In this document: one piece after another, positions 42,332 to 54,046 of the stretch
Position numbering within the stretch: the first letter of the stretch is position 1
Layout of the letters: each line of letters opens with the position of its first letter
Assembly: GCA_030248065.1 (NCBI GenBank)
Contig: JASAMV010004621.1
Coordinates: 44,006-108,005, forward strand
Source of the DNA: Rhynchonema sp. JSB1_4
Lineage: Eukaryota > Nematoda > Chromadorea > Monhysterida > Xyalidae
Reading direction: 5' to 3'
Length of the DNA stretch: 64,000 bases
Translations under genes and position numbers: made by a program
Notes under the pieces: model-generated
Database searches by the model: none
Told to the model about the DNA's origin: nothing
The model's input: the letters and a program-made list of their open reading frames with translations, nothing else

Positions 42332-42798
42332 AAGGTGGAGTTATACTTGTCCATACTGGGTCTTGTGGACACGCTTGTACACAGTTTTGGACAAAATGTC
42401 CTCTTGATGAGTTATACTTAGATGAGGACAAGTATAACTCACTTTGAGGACAATCTCATGCGGACATTTGTCCACACGCATTGTCCAAAACTGTCCTCAT
42501 GACCGGAGTTCAAAAATTTGAACTTTTGGCTTGAGGACAACTTCGAAAGATGACGATTGCTTGTTTTGTAAACTTGTTTCGATAAACTTGTTTATTTAAT
42601 TTCAACCGCGGCGTCACTGCAGAAAAATCATGGTTTTTCTCTTTCTTTATTTTTGATATGGGTTCGCTTGTGCACAAGACGGACACGTTTGGACAGTATG
42701 GGTTGTCCACACGACCCACACTGTCCAAATGTCCTCTTATGTAGACAAATGTCCTCGAACCCATTTGTCCACATGAGGACAAGTATAACTCCACCTTT
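42332..42798. mobile_element. Foldback MITE, AAGGTGGAGTTATACTTGTCC ends
   Basis: Perfect terminal inverted repeats of at least 20 bp, flanked by TTA on each side. The interior repeats TGTCCTC/GAGGACA many times in both orientations. Confidence 0.8.
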
Positions 42799-42957
42799 AC
42801 ACCACAACGACCTGTTTGACCTGTTAAAACCACAACGACCTGTTTGACACTCTGAAAATGCATAAAGAAGCTGAAAGCCTGGGACACCATAATTATTATT
42901 ACAGGCAAGTCTCACGTGTACCATAACCACAAAAACAGTCACTTGTCCGTTTGACAC

Positions 42958-43130
42958 ACCACCGCCAGCAATCACCTTGGGCAGCATTTTGTTCACATGT
43001 CCAACAAAACGACGACAGAGTTCAGCGGTCATCTTTTTGGCCCAGAAACCATGGATGACCGCTGATTTATCAAGCTTGTGCATTGTGTGTTTTTCGTGTA
43101 TTTCAATGGTAAAGTTCGAGAACAAAGGTA
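42958..43130 (-). pseudogene. Coding fragment inside the inverted-repeat element
   Basis: The minus-strand frame reads FTIEIHEKHTMHKLDKSAVI, HGFWAKKMTAELCRRFVG, HVNKMLPKVIAGGG. Composition is protein-like, but no splice-supported neighbours and no family were recognised. It could be a transposase remnant or a captured host exon. Confidence 0.3.
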
Positions 43131-43554
43131 TACTTGATCAAAAAAGACATTTTGATGGATTTGCAAATTTTGTACAAAAACACAAACCAAGCTTTTATGA
43201 TGTGCAAAAAGACGCAAAAGTAGCAAAATAAACTGAAAAAATCATAAAAGTTACACAGCCAAAGCAGTCCCGTGGAGCGCAGTCACCGCGCCCAACCGCA
43301 GTCAACCGCGGTCGGGCGCAGTTGATCCCGGTCTGTATACTTTGCGCGTAAAACATAGCGGTCCGGTGGGCTTCCGGTTGACCGCAGTCAACCGCGGTTG
43401 GGCCAAAAAATTCTGCGCTCGGTTACGCTATTTGCACTGTGATCTGTACGTCCAATATATGTATGTATGTACAGTATAATACATACAACGCAGCGCCAGT
43501 ATACCGTATATGTATAGGTACGTGGGAGCGTGTTCGATTCTCTTTTGTCACAGT

Positions 43555-44355
43555 TAGGGATCGGACGTGAGTGTGGGTGTGTGGGTGGGCGTCTGGTACA
43601 TCCAGCGGTGTGTGGGTGTGGGTGTGTGGCTCTTTCAACTGTGTGGGTCAACCCACACCCACACAGTTGCAACTTTGTTTGTTCCTGACATTGTCAAGGT
43701 AGCAAAATTCAATTTCGGTACCGTCAATGCAAGTTTCATTCGAATTTCTGATTGAAACCGGAACGGAACAAAGTTTGGAATTTGGACAGCAAAGTGACAA
43801 TCACCGGCAGCACGGTGGCAATCGACTCTTGCTGCTTTACCAGCTGCGAAGCGCTTTCTTTCAGTTTTGAGTATTTGTATTACTGAAAACTTATTGGGAC
43901 TGACTTTCGGTCTCATTTGATTACTGGGTTATTTGCATCCAACCAGTATTTGAGCAGCTTCTGGGCCGATTCTATTGACTGGTACTCGGAGGCAGTGATC
44001 TCGTAGCGCAGCAAGTCGCTATTCGCATCAAAAAGCCGACGCAGATAATGTCGTAGCATCACCATCGTGCGATAATTACGTGCGTATTATACCTTTCCAC
44101 CGAGTAGCCATACTCTGCTGATTTTTTTGTTCAACGTTATGTTTTCGGGTTGGGAAAAGGGGATTTTCTTCAAACGCGAAATTGACATAAATATTTGAAC
44201 TAACTGAAGCTTTCAGGCCTGTGCAGGACAATTTTTTATGTTAAACAGCCCAATCTTAGGTGTCTTTTCTTCAAAATTTAAAGGTTTGGGTGTGTGGGTT
44301 TTTTTTGAAACTGTGTGGGCGTGGGTGTGTGGGACCCCCCAGATTCCGATCCCTA
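43555..44355. mobile_element. hAT-like element with 8 bp duplication GTCACAGT
   Basis: Ends TAGGGATCGGA and TTCCGATCCCTA, flanked by perfect GTCACAGT at 43547-43554 and 44356-44363. The subterminal regions are GTGTGGGT-rich on one side and GGGTGTGTGGG on the other. About 801 bp, no transposase seen. Confidence 0.85.
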
Positions 44356-44462
44356 GTCACAGTCATTTCGCCGAGACTGGAAAGGGAACAACAGCGTTTT
44401 TGAAACCATAATCGGCGGAACACAATCAATGCTGCATTCCACATAGCGTAGCCGCGTGATTC

Positions 44463-44996
44463 CAGGGAGCACTTTCTATTTGATACAAATTGTAAGTTCT
44501 TACAAAAAAACGCTACAATTTGTACCCAGGTACAAAAGTCACTTCACGCAGTTACAATTGTGAGTGATACAATTGTAACAAGTTACAATTGTAACTGGGT
44601 ACAATTGTATCCAGCTACAAAAGAAAATTTTGTAACTCACATTGTAAGAAAGAGAAAAATTGTAGCTGGGTGCACACCGGTGGGACCGTCCTAACTCGAC
44701 AGAATTTAATTGTTTATCCATTATTTGACCCGGGCCAAGCCGGGCCCGATTTTTTAAATAATGTTTGTCATCTCTAGAAGCAATTTATTGGAAACTAATT
44801 TTATCAAACATGCGTTTTCATGGTTGCCTAAGCGAAAGAAAATCGTGCCATCGAAACATTTTCAGCTCTATTGTATCCAGCTACAAAAATTGTAACTGGA
44901 CACCAAATTAATTGTGGAAAGTGGATTTACAATTCATTGTAACTTTTGGCTACAATTTGTAAGTTTTTATTGTATGAAATAGAAAGTGCTCCCTGG
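44463..44996. mobile_element. 0.53 kb foldback, TTGTAAC-rich, copy 1
   Basis: Ends CAGGGAGCACTTTCTATTT and AAATAGAAAGTGCTCCCTG. The interior has many ACAATTGTA and TTGTAACT repeats. Copies 2 and 3 follow within 2.2 kb. Confidence 0.82.
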
Positions 44997-45159
44997 TGCC
45001 TCTTGCGCTAAAAGCGAAATTACAATGATACCTACATTTCTCTGTAGTCTGTACACGACGGTTCTTTCCGTCAAGGGGCTTAATCAAACTTCGCCTTACA
45101 TGACTCAGAGCCAGTGAACAAAAAACGCAGATGAGGACAGTGCACTTAAAGAAGGGCGA

Positions 45160-45686
45160 CCTGGGAGCAGTTTCTATTTCATACAAATTATAAGTTCTTA
45201 CAAAAAACACTACAGTTTGTACACAGGAACAAAAGTCACTTCACGCAGTTACAACTGTGAGTGATACAATTGTAAGAAGTTACAATTGTAACTGGGTACA
45301 ATTGTATCCAGCTACAAAAGAAAATTTTGTAACTCGCTTTGTACGAAAGAGAAAAATTGTAGCTGCGGGTGCACACCGGTGGGACCATCCTCACTAGATA
45401 CAATTTGATTGTTTATCCATTATTTGACCCGGGCCCGATTTTTTAAATAATGTTTATCACCTCTAGAAGCAATTTATTGGAAACTAATTTTATCAAACAC
45501 GCGTTTTCGTGGTTGCCTAAGCGAAAGAAAATCGTGCCATCGAAACATTTTCAGCTATATTGCATCCAGCTACAAAAAAATTGTAACTGGATACAAATTA
45601 TTGTGGAAAGTGGGTTTACAATTGCTTGCAACTTTTGGCTACAATTTGTAGGCTTTTATTGTATGAAATAGAAAGTGCTCCCTGGT
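45160..45686. mobile_element. 0.53 kb foldback, TTGTAAC-rich, copy 2
   Basis: Same orientation as copy 1; the first end is altered (CTGGGAGCAGTTTCTA). Interior highly similar to copy 1. Confidence 0.82.
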
Positions 45687-45760
45687 CATTTTTCAAAACG
45701 CGGGTCGGTGGACAATGTTTGACTGAATAAATGTAAAAAAGTTCTTGTTTTCTCTCACGT

Positions 45761-46037
45761 GGCTCCACCAGATAGACCCGAAATCAGAAACCCGAAATAT
45801 AATTTTTTCTATGTCCATGTTTCGTGTTTCGGGTTTTGAAAAAAAACCGAAACCCGAAACACGAAGCATGATAATCGAAAATGTTTCGGTTTTGCCCCTG
45901 GTAGCTGACGTGAACAATTTATGCTGTCAGTCAAAACATTTTCGATTATCATACTTCGTGAAAACCCGAAACCCGAAACATGGACATGGAAAAAAATGTA
46001 TTTCAGGTTTCGGGTTTCGGGTCTATCTGGCTGAGCC
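45761..46037. mobile_element. Foldback MITE, GATAGACCCGAAA family, copy 2
   Basis: Ends GGCTCCACCAGATAGACCCG and GGGTCTATCTGGCTGAGCC, with AACCCGAAAC repeats inside. Relative of 12319-12544. Lies between two 0.53 kb foldbacks. Confidence 0.78.
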
Positions 46038-46127
46038 CTAAATGGAAATAAAAAAGTTTCAGTCCCGGAATCCAAATACGACAACGGGCCAACTCTGGCC
46101 CGAAAATGCCTGAATGGTGAGAAAAGA

Positions 46128-46650
46128 CCAGGGAGCACTTTCTATTTCATACAATAAAAACTTACAAATTGTAGCCAAAAGTTACAAGCAATTGTAAATC
46201 CACTTTCCACAATAATTTTGTATCCAGTCACAATTTTTTGTAGCTGGATACAATGGAGCTGAAAATGTTTCGATAGCACGATTTTCTTTCGCTTAGGCAA
46301 CCATGAAAACGCATGTTTGGTAAAATTAGTTTCCAATAAATTGCTTCTAGAGATGATAAACATTATTTAAAAAATCGGGCCCGGGTCAAATAATGGATAA
46401 ACAATCAAATTGTGTCGAGTTAGGACGGTCCCACCGGTGTGCACCCAGCTACAATTTTTCTCTTTCCTACGATGCGAGTTACAAAATTTTCTTTTGTAGC
46501 TGGATACAATTGTACCCAGTCACAATTGTAACTTCTTACAATTGTATCACTCACAATTGTAACTGCGTGAAGTGACTTTTGTACCTGGGTACAAATTGTA
46601 GCGTTTTCTTGTAAGAACTTACAATTTGTATGAAATAGAAAGTGCTCCCA
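46128..46650. mobile_element. 0.53 kb foldback, TTGTAAC-rich, copy 3 (inverted)
   Basis: Opposite orientation to copies 1 and 2. Ends CCAGGGAGCACTTTCTATTT and AAATAGAAAGTGCTCCCAG. Confidence 0.82.
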
Positions 46651-48108
46651 GTTCGGCTCTAATTGGAAATGGAGCTGATTCATTGACAACGACCACCCGC
46701 TGTCGTATCGTATGTACCTTTGGTGTGTTGTGCCAAACACAGCAACCATGACAATTTGCAGAAATACAAAGCAATGAAACCCGAAACAATGACTTGGTTG
46801 AACCATTTGATTCATTATCATCTCAAAAGAAAGAATTACCACGTGCTTCAACAGAATATATTGATCATCGGCTTCCAATTTCTCCACCATCACGAACTGC
46901 AGCATCACCAGCAATGCGTTTGTTTCTTTGGTTTTTTCACTTTTTTGAGACGTTGGTTTGACATTTAAGGGGATATTACACTTTTCATCCACTGCAGCCG
47001 ACTACTGTGGACAGCGAGTCCGAGTGCAGTTAGGCTCAGGCCGCACCGCGACGCACCCACTCATACATTTTGCCGCTGATTTGCGAATGTTCATCTTTGT
47101 GGCGTGCGGTTCCCGAAATGGACAGAAACGACTGCAGTGCAAAATTTGCAAGCTTGTGTTGCAGGTTGGTTGTTTTCTCATCTTCTTTTGCTGTCGGACA
47201 GCTCGATGGCACACATACCAGTACTGGCGGCAATGTCGGTTGTTGCTGGATGCTGAAAAAATGCTGGATGCTTGATGCTGGAAAAATGCTGGATGCCGTT
47301 ACATTTGACATCGGCGGCAATTTTGCAACCCGCGCGGGATAATGCCGCATGATACGGTAGGATGTGGTACCATCCAAGGTGAGTGCGATATGATTGGCCA
47401 AACACGAATCATGCCGCAGGGTCGCCAATCAAACCAGATTCGTGCAGCAAATTCCGCATTGTTGCAAAAGTGCCACAATGCTGAACGTGTGAAGGAGCGT
47501 GGAACACGATACATGAATCCCGCATTTTTCATGCCAAAAGTTGCCGGCGGTACTGAACATCGACTTACACTATATTTCTCAGTTCGAGTCGGACACCAAT
47601 ACGAAAAAGTGCGGCGATAAGTGTCCATGCAAAATCGGCGAGATCCTGGCATCCGAAGTGCTCGACTCAGAATGGCACACATCAACAGATCTGACCAATA
47701 CGAGCAAGGATGTTTGTGCTTGTAAGATTCGCGCCACCCAAGCTGCAGCCTCAACTGCAATTCTGATGTTCATGTTTGAGTTAGTGGGCATAAACAACTG
47801 CAGCATAAATACTCAATTATTTTGACGGCCTATCATTTCAAAAACCACCCTATTTGTTTTGCCAGGGCGTTGCGCGCGCTGATGGCGCAAATCACCGAAT
47901 TGGGCCTCGACAACAAGGTATTGGTCGCACAATGACCATATGCATCCAAAACTATCTTTATTTTCAGGATTCCAAGTATGAGCCACGCTTAACCACTTGG
48001 CTATTTGTATTTCTTACAAAACATTTTCATCTGAAAATAAACCAGCCAGTCAACCACGTTTTTAATCTCTGAAACATTTCGCTTACTGCATACTTTGTGT
48101 GTGGTCAG
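46651..48108. other. Low-repeat block with ambiguous coding potential
   Basis: Several overlapping frames on both strands are open between 46.96 and 47.83 kb. The most protein-like on the plus strand are around 47342-47620 (RIMPQGRQSNQIRAANSALL..) and 47560-47720 (KKCGDKCPCKIGEILASE..). A short exon-like piece at 47873-47919 (GCCAG acceptor, AAG|GTATTG donor) reads ALRALMAQITELGLDNK. A chain joining them in consistent phase was not found. A short GAAAAATGCTGGATGC direct repeat sits near 47.26 kb. Confidence 0.3.
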
Positions 48109-49177
48109 CTGGTGGTTAACAACCCTTCGACCGCGCTTGATCTTGGGGGTAGTATATATAAACAAAGTTTGGACATCGTGTTACTCGACCCTAATCTGGC
48201 GAGCCGATTGGCTGCTTCCTGATGTTTCACGGCCACGTTGAAATTTGCCCCTGGTGAAAAAAACCGAAAAATTTGAAACGCTGCTGTGACACGAACAGGC
48301 TGTTTCAAAGTTTGACACCAGAGTGACAACCTCCAACAGTGTGCCGAAAACCGCAATGCACAATAGCCATTGAAACGTCCGCATTGTTGAATAAAAAAAA
48401 AAGGTTTCAGAAACCTGGCCATTTTTTGTTAGGATTTTCTACTCGTATAATTTACAGCATCTGTGGTAAATGAAATAAATTGTCAATTACAAATAAAAAT
48501 CCTCTACTTATTAAGTTTTTTGTTTGTGCTCCCCAGTTTTCAAAACCCTGCACAGCTCACACAACGTTTACCACAACATGCGCAAGGCGGCCATTCCACA
48601 GCGCACACACACAACTCAAGCTTGCCAGCTGAAACATTGATGTGTTGTCGCTGTGCCGACTGTGTGTTGTCGTGCGCTGTGGAATGGCTGCCTTGCGCAT
48701 GTTGTGGTAAACATTGTGTGAGCTGCGTTGGGTTTTGAAAACTGGGGAGCACAAACAAAAAACTTGATAATTAGAGGATTTTTATTTGTAATTGACAACT
48801 TATTTCATTCCCCACAGATGCTTAAAATTATACGAGTAGAAAATCCTAACAAAAAGTGGCCAGGTTTCTGAAACCTTTTATTTTTTCATTCAACAATGCG
48901 GACGTTTCAATAGCTGTTGTGCATTGCGGTTTTCGCCACAATGTTGGAGGTTGCTGTCACTCCAGTATCAAACTTTGAAACAGCCTATTCGTGTCACAGC
49001 AGCAGTTCAAATTTTTTCGGTCTTTTTCACCAGGGGCAAACTTCAACGTGGCCGGCCATGAAACATCAGGAAGCAACCAATCGGTTCGCCAGATTAGGGT
49101 CGAGTAACACGATGTCCAAACTTTGTTAAATATACTACCACCAAAGATCAAACGCGGTCGAAGGGTTGTTAACCAGC
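48109..49177. mobile_element. 1.07 kb foldback element
   Basis: Arms GTTAACAACCCTTCGACCGC and its complement, continuing for about 350 bp through TCGACCCTAATCTGGCGA and the sequence around GAAACATCAGGAAGC. A second inverted block near the centre (48470-48800) carries GCTCCCCAGTTTTCAAAACC. No coding content. Confidence 0.8.
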
Positions 49178-49182
49178 ACCTT

Positions 49183-49376
49183 TAAAGGCAAACTACACCA
49201 ACATGAGCTCGATTTCGCAGCTGGCAGAACAGTGAAACATTCATGCGTGGCTGCTGATTTGGGAAATACGACACGTTAAAGAATACAAAGTGAAGCACAA
49301 TGATTTTCTCTTTCTATTCGTTTTGAATGCACACCACCTTCGAAATCGGGCTCGCGTTGGTGTAGTTTGCCTTTAC
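49183..49376. mobile_element. TA-flanked MITE, AAAGGCAAACTACACCAAC family, copy 1
   Basis: Ends TAAAGGCAAACTACACCAAC and GTTGGTGTAGTTTGCCTTTA, with TA on both sides. A diverged sister is at 56871-57067. Confidence 0.78.
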
Positions 49377-49712
49377 ACGTTGCCGCGCAATGTCAATTTG
49401 AATTTTCTGGCTAGTCAATTCAGGAAAAATTTTGGATGGACTCTCATATAGTTATTGTGCGACCAATAGCTGGCAACGATAATCATGAAGACATGGCCAG
49501 CAGCAACTGATCGTGAGGATATACGCATATTTAGCTGCCGTTTCAGCCCGACCTGTCCGCCGCTATGCGCGAACAGGTGCAACGAACACAGAACAAATAC
49601 ACGTTGATGCTTGGAGACCTGCTCAGGTACCCTTTTGTATGCAAGGCAAAGAAAACAAACGACCGTGCGTTATAACTCAACTCCAGTTTGGCGTCGAGAG
49701 TTCAGAAAACTA

Positions 49713-50758
49713 ACTAGGAAAAAGTGCCCGGGGCATGTCGTACACCATGGTTTCGCTGACCACATGTCTCGTTTCGCTCACTTTTTGATGATATAATGGG
49801 TCAAAACAAGTGCCTTGACCCGTTTGAACTATTTCAGTCACTTTCTGATGATATAATGGGTCAAAACAAGTGCCTTGATCGGGATGCACTATTTTAGTCA
49901 GTTTCTGATGATATAATGGGTCAAAACAAGCGTCATGTTCGTTCACGTTGGCAAAAAAATCGCCATGGTGTACGGCGCGAGGGGCCCGCGTGGGCCGTTG
50001 TGTGATCAACTGCAACCCACTCAGCAACTTGCCGTGCCTAATTGTATTTTAAGTAATTTGTGATATCTTAGGGTTGCAATGCAGCAAAAAAGTTGACGAA
50101 ATGCAGACATGGCCTTTTCTTTCAATCATCCAAAACTTCCGTCAATGGGATACGTAACACGATCGTTCTTCGTTGTGTTGTGGGCTGCGTTCAACACTAT
50201 TAGTTCATCAGCGCATAATTGCCAAACCGCAGTCACAGTTCGCACCACAGGGTATGTCATCAAACTTAACAGTTGCAGTGTAACATTGTTTGGCGTGTAA
50301 AGTTTGCCCTGTGAAAGTATATTATCGCCTTCAAGGTAGCTTTGTAAGTACATCAACAACAGCTCAACAATTATCTGACTTTGACATCACTGATCTGATC
50401 ACGTAGAAAACAACTGATTTGCCAATACAAGTATTGGGTGACATAGCTCGCAGTTGATCACACAAACAACGGTAAGTGCCCACGCGGGCCCCTCGCGCCG
50501 TACACCATGGCGATTTTTTGGCACCGTGAGCGAACATGACGCTTGTTTTGACCCATTATATCATCAGAAACTGACTAAAATAGTGCATCCCGATCAAGGC
50601 ACTTGTTTTGACCATTATATCATCAGAAAGTGACTGAAATAGTTCAAACGGGTCAAGGCACTTGTTTTGACCCATTATATCATCAAAAAGTGAGCGAAAC
50701 GAGACATGTGGGCAGCGAAACCATGGTGTACGACATGCCCCCGGGCACTTTTTCCTAG
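49713..50758. mobile_element. 1.05 kb foldback element with internal 60 bp tandem repeats
   Basis: Ends ACTAGGAAAAAGTGCCCGG and its complement. Each arm has three tandem units of about 60 bp built on GATGATATAATGGGTCAAAA. The centre holds a second inverted motif. No gene is supported. Confidence 0.8.
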
Positions 50759-50769
50759 TTTTGACCCTT

Positions 50770-51165
50770 TCCACGACTTGGCCACAATGAACAAGCAAGG
50801 GCGTCGCCGTCGACAGCCCTTGAGTGTCAACACAAGACTAATATGCCCAATCACAAACCAAAGAGACTGGATAGGTTGATCTACCAACTAACCGCACAGA
50901 ATTCACACGCCAGTCCGATAATTAACGTCACAACATGTACAGGCTAGTCCCCCGACCAATGGGCTAGGGCGACCTCCGTCGACGCGCTGCGTCGCCGTCG
51001 ATGCCTTTGAGTGTCAATACATGACCTGACTAATATGTCTAGTCACAAAACACACAGTCTGGTTGGGGTTAATCCACCAAATCGCACAAAATGCACACGC
51101 TAGTTTGACAATTAGCGGCACAAAATATACAGGCCAGTGTTGCCGTCGATGTCATTGATTGTCAA
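50770..51165. repeat. Diverged direct repeats of about 195 bp
   Basis: CGCCGTCGAC..CC..TTGAGTGTCAA occurs near 50805, 50995 and (partial) 51145, each followed by related sequence ending with CACACG/CAGTCC and TACAGGC. No gene. Confidence 0.65.
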
Positions 51166-51834
51166 CACAGGCAGACGTCCACATTATATGCATATGATGT
51201 CATCTCTGATACATAGTCGGCCAGAAAAACGTATAGTCCAAGAACTATATGTAACTATATGAAAGCCCTAACAATACGAAACACACACCGAATAAAACAA
51301 ACAAGAATGCACAGTATGATTAAGCGTGAGAAAAAGCACACACAATAATAAATTTTCACACGCTCAACTTTCCCACGGGGGATTAGCAAAGCTTACCACA
51401 ACCAATCAGCTAGATTAGTGTCGCGCAAAGAAATAGGTGCGCCGCGGCAGTTGAAATCATGCGCTTATATTGCACGAAATCGCTTACATCAATTCACACA
51501 CCTATCACGAAATCGCTCGTATCCATACAACCACCACACATGATTTCAAGTCCGACACACATGCAGGAATTCAAATTAACACACGTGAAACGACCCATTA
51601 TAAACGTGCTTTCAACGTGCTTTCAACGAAAAGTGTCAACCAGACAAACTCTCAAAACTGTCACGATGCATACCAGCCACGCTCAACCCAACACAACCGC
51701 CCCACACTAATTCGAAAACAATTAAACAATCACACTAAACCAACGGAATCACACCAAACTTTCACTGCTTTTTGGGTGGCCCAAAACCCCCTCAGTTTGC
51801 ACCAGAGTTCACACCTCGTTAAACCCAAGACAGA
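51166..51834. other. Intergenic, nothing supported
   Basis: AC-rich sequence with short direct repeats such as CACGAAATCGCTC. No exon or clear element ends. Confidence 0.4.
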
Positions 51835-52695
51835 CTCTCAAAAACAATCAAAATTTTGCCAAACACAGCAACATTCAACCACACCATCTTCGCAAATCTA
51901 GACTCGCACCCAAATTTCACCCCCTTTTTCAAATTTTTCACCCCAACCTGAAATTTTCACACGTCATTAATCTCCAGACTTAGGGTGGCATTTTCGAAAC
52001 GGTGTAAAGCTCAGTTGGGTGTAAAGGTCGGTGTAAGCTCGGTCGAAAGCTCGGTCGGTGTCAGCTCGGTGTAAACATGAAACATCCCACGTTAACAGCT
52101 GGCAATGTTTCATGTTTACACCGAGCTGACACCGACCGAGCTTTCGATTGAGCTTACACCGACCTTTACACCCAACTCATCTTTACACCGTTTCGAAAAT
52201 ATCACCCTTACTCTCAAAAACACTCAAAACATTGCCCAACACAATCAACATTCAACATACTACCCTCTCAAACCTGCCCTCGCACCCAAATTTCACCCCT
52301 TTTTGGGTGGCCCAAAAACCCCTTTTCATAGGGTGGACCAATCTGAAAATTTTAACACACGTCCTTAACCTCCAGACTTACTCTCAAAAACAATCAAAAC
52401 ATTGCCCAACACAATCAACATTCAACCATACCACCATCGCAAACCTGGCCTCACACCCAAATTTCACCCATTTTTGGGTGGCCCAAAAACCCCTTTTTAT
52501 AGGGCGGACCAATCTCAAATTTTCACACCTTCTTAACCTCCAGACTTACTCTCAAAAACACCCAAAACATTGCCAAACACAATCAACATTCAACCATACC
52601 ACCATCGCAAACCTGGCCTCACACCCAAATTTCACCCATTTTTGGGTAGCCCAAAAACCCCTTTTTATAGGGCGGACCAATCTTAAATTTTCACA
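51835..52695. repeat. Tandem repeat of about 172 bp, four to five units
   Basis: Each unit contains ACTCTCAAAAACA, CAACATTCAACC, CCCAAATTTCACCC and TTTTTGGGTGGCCCAAAAACC. The last units are nearly identical; the first is diverged. A Harbinger-like MITE interrupts it at 51983. Long frames here merely reflect the repeat. Confidence 0.85.
51983..52207. mobile_element. Harbinger-like MITE with TTA duplication
   Basis: Ends GGGTGGCATTTTCGAAACGG and CGTTTCGAAAATATCACCC, with flanking TTA on each side. Subterminal TCAGTTGGGTGTAAAGGTCG repeats pair across the element. A GAAACATC / AATGTTTC pair lies at the centre. A 3 bp TTA/TAA duplication is a known feature of PIF/Harbinger. Confidence 0.82.
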
Positions 52696-52699
52696 CAAA

Positions 52700-54046
52700 T
52701 GTTTTGTGAGTCAAAAGGGAATTTACGCACCGAGGTGGATAGCGTGTTTTTAAAAAAACAAATGCATTTCTCTTTCTTTCATTTCCGAAATACGTGGCAC
52801 CGAAACATTATTGGATCTGTTCAAGTCAACTTCAAAATAAGTCGTCTTATGAGTTCGTGGCCGGACTGTAATCTCGACCTTAACTAGAAGTTCAGTTACA
52901 ACTCGGGGACCGCTTGATTGCTTGGACCAAGAAAAGCAGGAAACACAATACCGTGTGCATAATTTTTCTAGTAATCACGAGTGCGACGAAGAGTTGTCAG
53001 TTTTTTATAGTTACAGGCGACTGTTGTTAATGGGTTCGGGACATTACCTCATGATACGGCACTTAATTTGAGGCGTCATACGGCACATAATATAAAAGCG
53101 CCGCAATGTTACGAGCTAAGTCTGAAACTCGTGCGTTGAAACATCACATAATGGTCATAGTAATTAGTGTTTCATAACCACATTTTACAATATGCATTCA
53201 TGACGTCAACTTACCATACATCGCCTCCGCCACCTTTCCCAGTATTATGTTTTGTCTAGGTCAGTCGTTGTTGTCAGTCGGGGTTTGAGCGCGTACCGGC
53301 GACACCGTAGTTTTGTTTTGATTCTATAGCCGGATCATACCGCTGATGAACGTGCTGTTATGGATCGGACCCTCGTAAAAGTTAGGTACGGCTGGTAACC
53401 CCAAAGCGTACACTCAGACATGTAGGGCATCTACCTATACACAAGACAAGCACACCTGACAATTGGAAGTGTACATGCAGTACTCTTGTTTAGTACATTC
53501 TGGAAGTGACCAACAATAACCATCACTATGACTCTGCGGATGCTTCTGCATTACTGTGTTAGCAAGCGTTAACAACAATGGCCCCAGCATCGATCGATTT
53601 CGCTTCATGTTTTGCTTGAAAATACCAGCATAAAGTACATTATTATGTAGGTCCCCGCCAACTCAACTTAGGATTACGGAACTACGGCGCTCTTTTGTCT
53701 GTTGTTACTGATGTAGTTGGGTGCCACTGAAATTCGGTCACCCTGTAGCCAACTCATTTTATGGTTGGGTAATTTGGTATTCCGCTGGGAAACCGGTATC
53801 TCCCGTTATCTGACTGGGAAACTTGGTATCTCGCCGGGCAACTAAGTATCTGGGCAGCACCAGGCACTTTATTTTGGTTTATTATTTTACCACATTTCCT
53901 TACCCCAAAATACAGCCCACAGTCACTATTGGTCACTATTGATTGAGGCACCGCAAGCACGAACTGATGGCGTCAAAAGGAAGCCCACGATCTAGTCACT
54001 AAAAAACTAAAGAAGACCGATGATTACGATAGCGCTGTCGTCGTTT
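52700..54046. other. Intergenic, no gene or clear element
   Basis: Short direct repeats such as GGTATCTC.. near 53.80 kb and TAATTTGAGGCGTCATACGGC near 53.06 kb. No exon chain; small frames have no supported splice sites. Confidence 0.4.

Larger units (their letters stand above)
41956..43388. mobile_element. Larger inverted-repeat element enclosing other insertions
   Basis: GTGGTCAACCGGAAG at 41956 and CTTCCGGTTGACCGCAG at 43374 bracket long inverted arms sharing AACTGCGCT/GACTGCGGTTGGGC, ACTTTTATGATTTTTTCAGT and GCTGCTTTTGCGTCTTTTTG. A MITE lies inside. The first CCGGAAG overlaps the Helitron-like stretch, so the order of insertion is complex. Confidence 0.55.

Noticed and set aside
46420..46992. 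190-residue minus-strand frame
   Set aside because: Begins in unique DNA and runs into a foldback element; no splice support or recognisable domain.
47299..47760. 153-residue minus-strand frame rich in Trp and Cys
   Set aside because: Competes with equally open plus-strand frames; neither strand could be joined to neighbours, so only the ambiguity is recorded.
51835..52695. CRISPR-like array
   Set aside because: Units are about 172 bp, contiguous and without unique spacers; the host is eukaryotic.
52148..52753. 201-residue plus-strand frame
   Set aside because: Entirely within the 172 bp tandem repeat; unit length near a multiple of three creates the frame.
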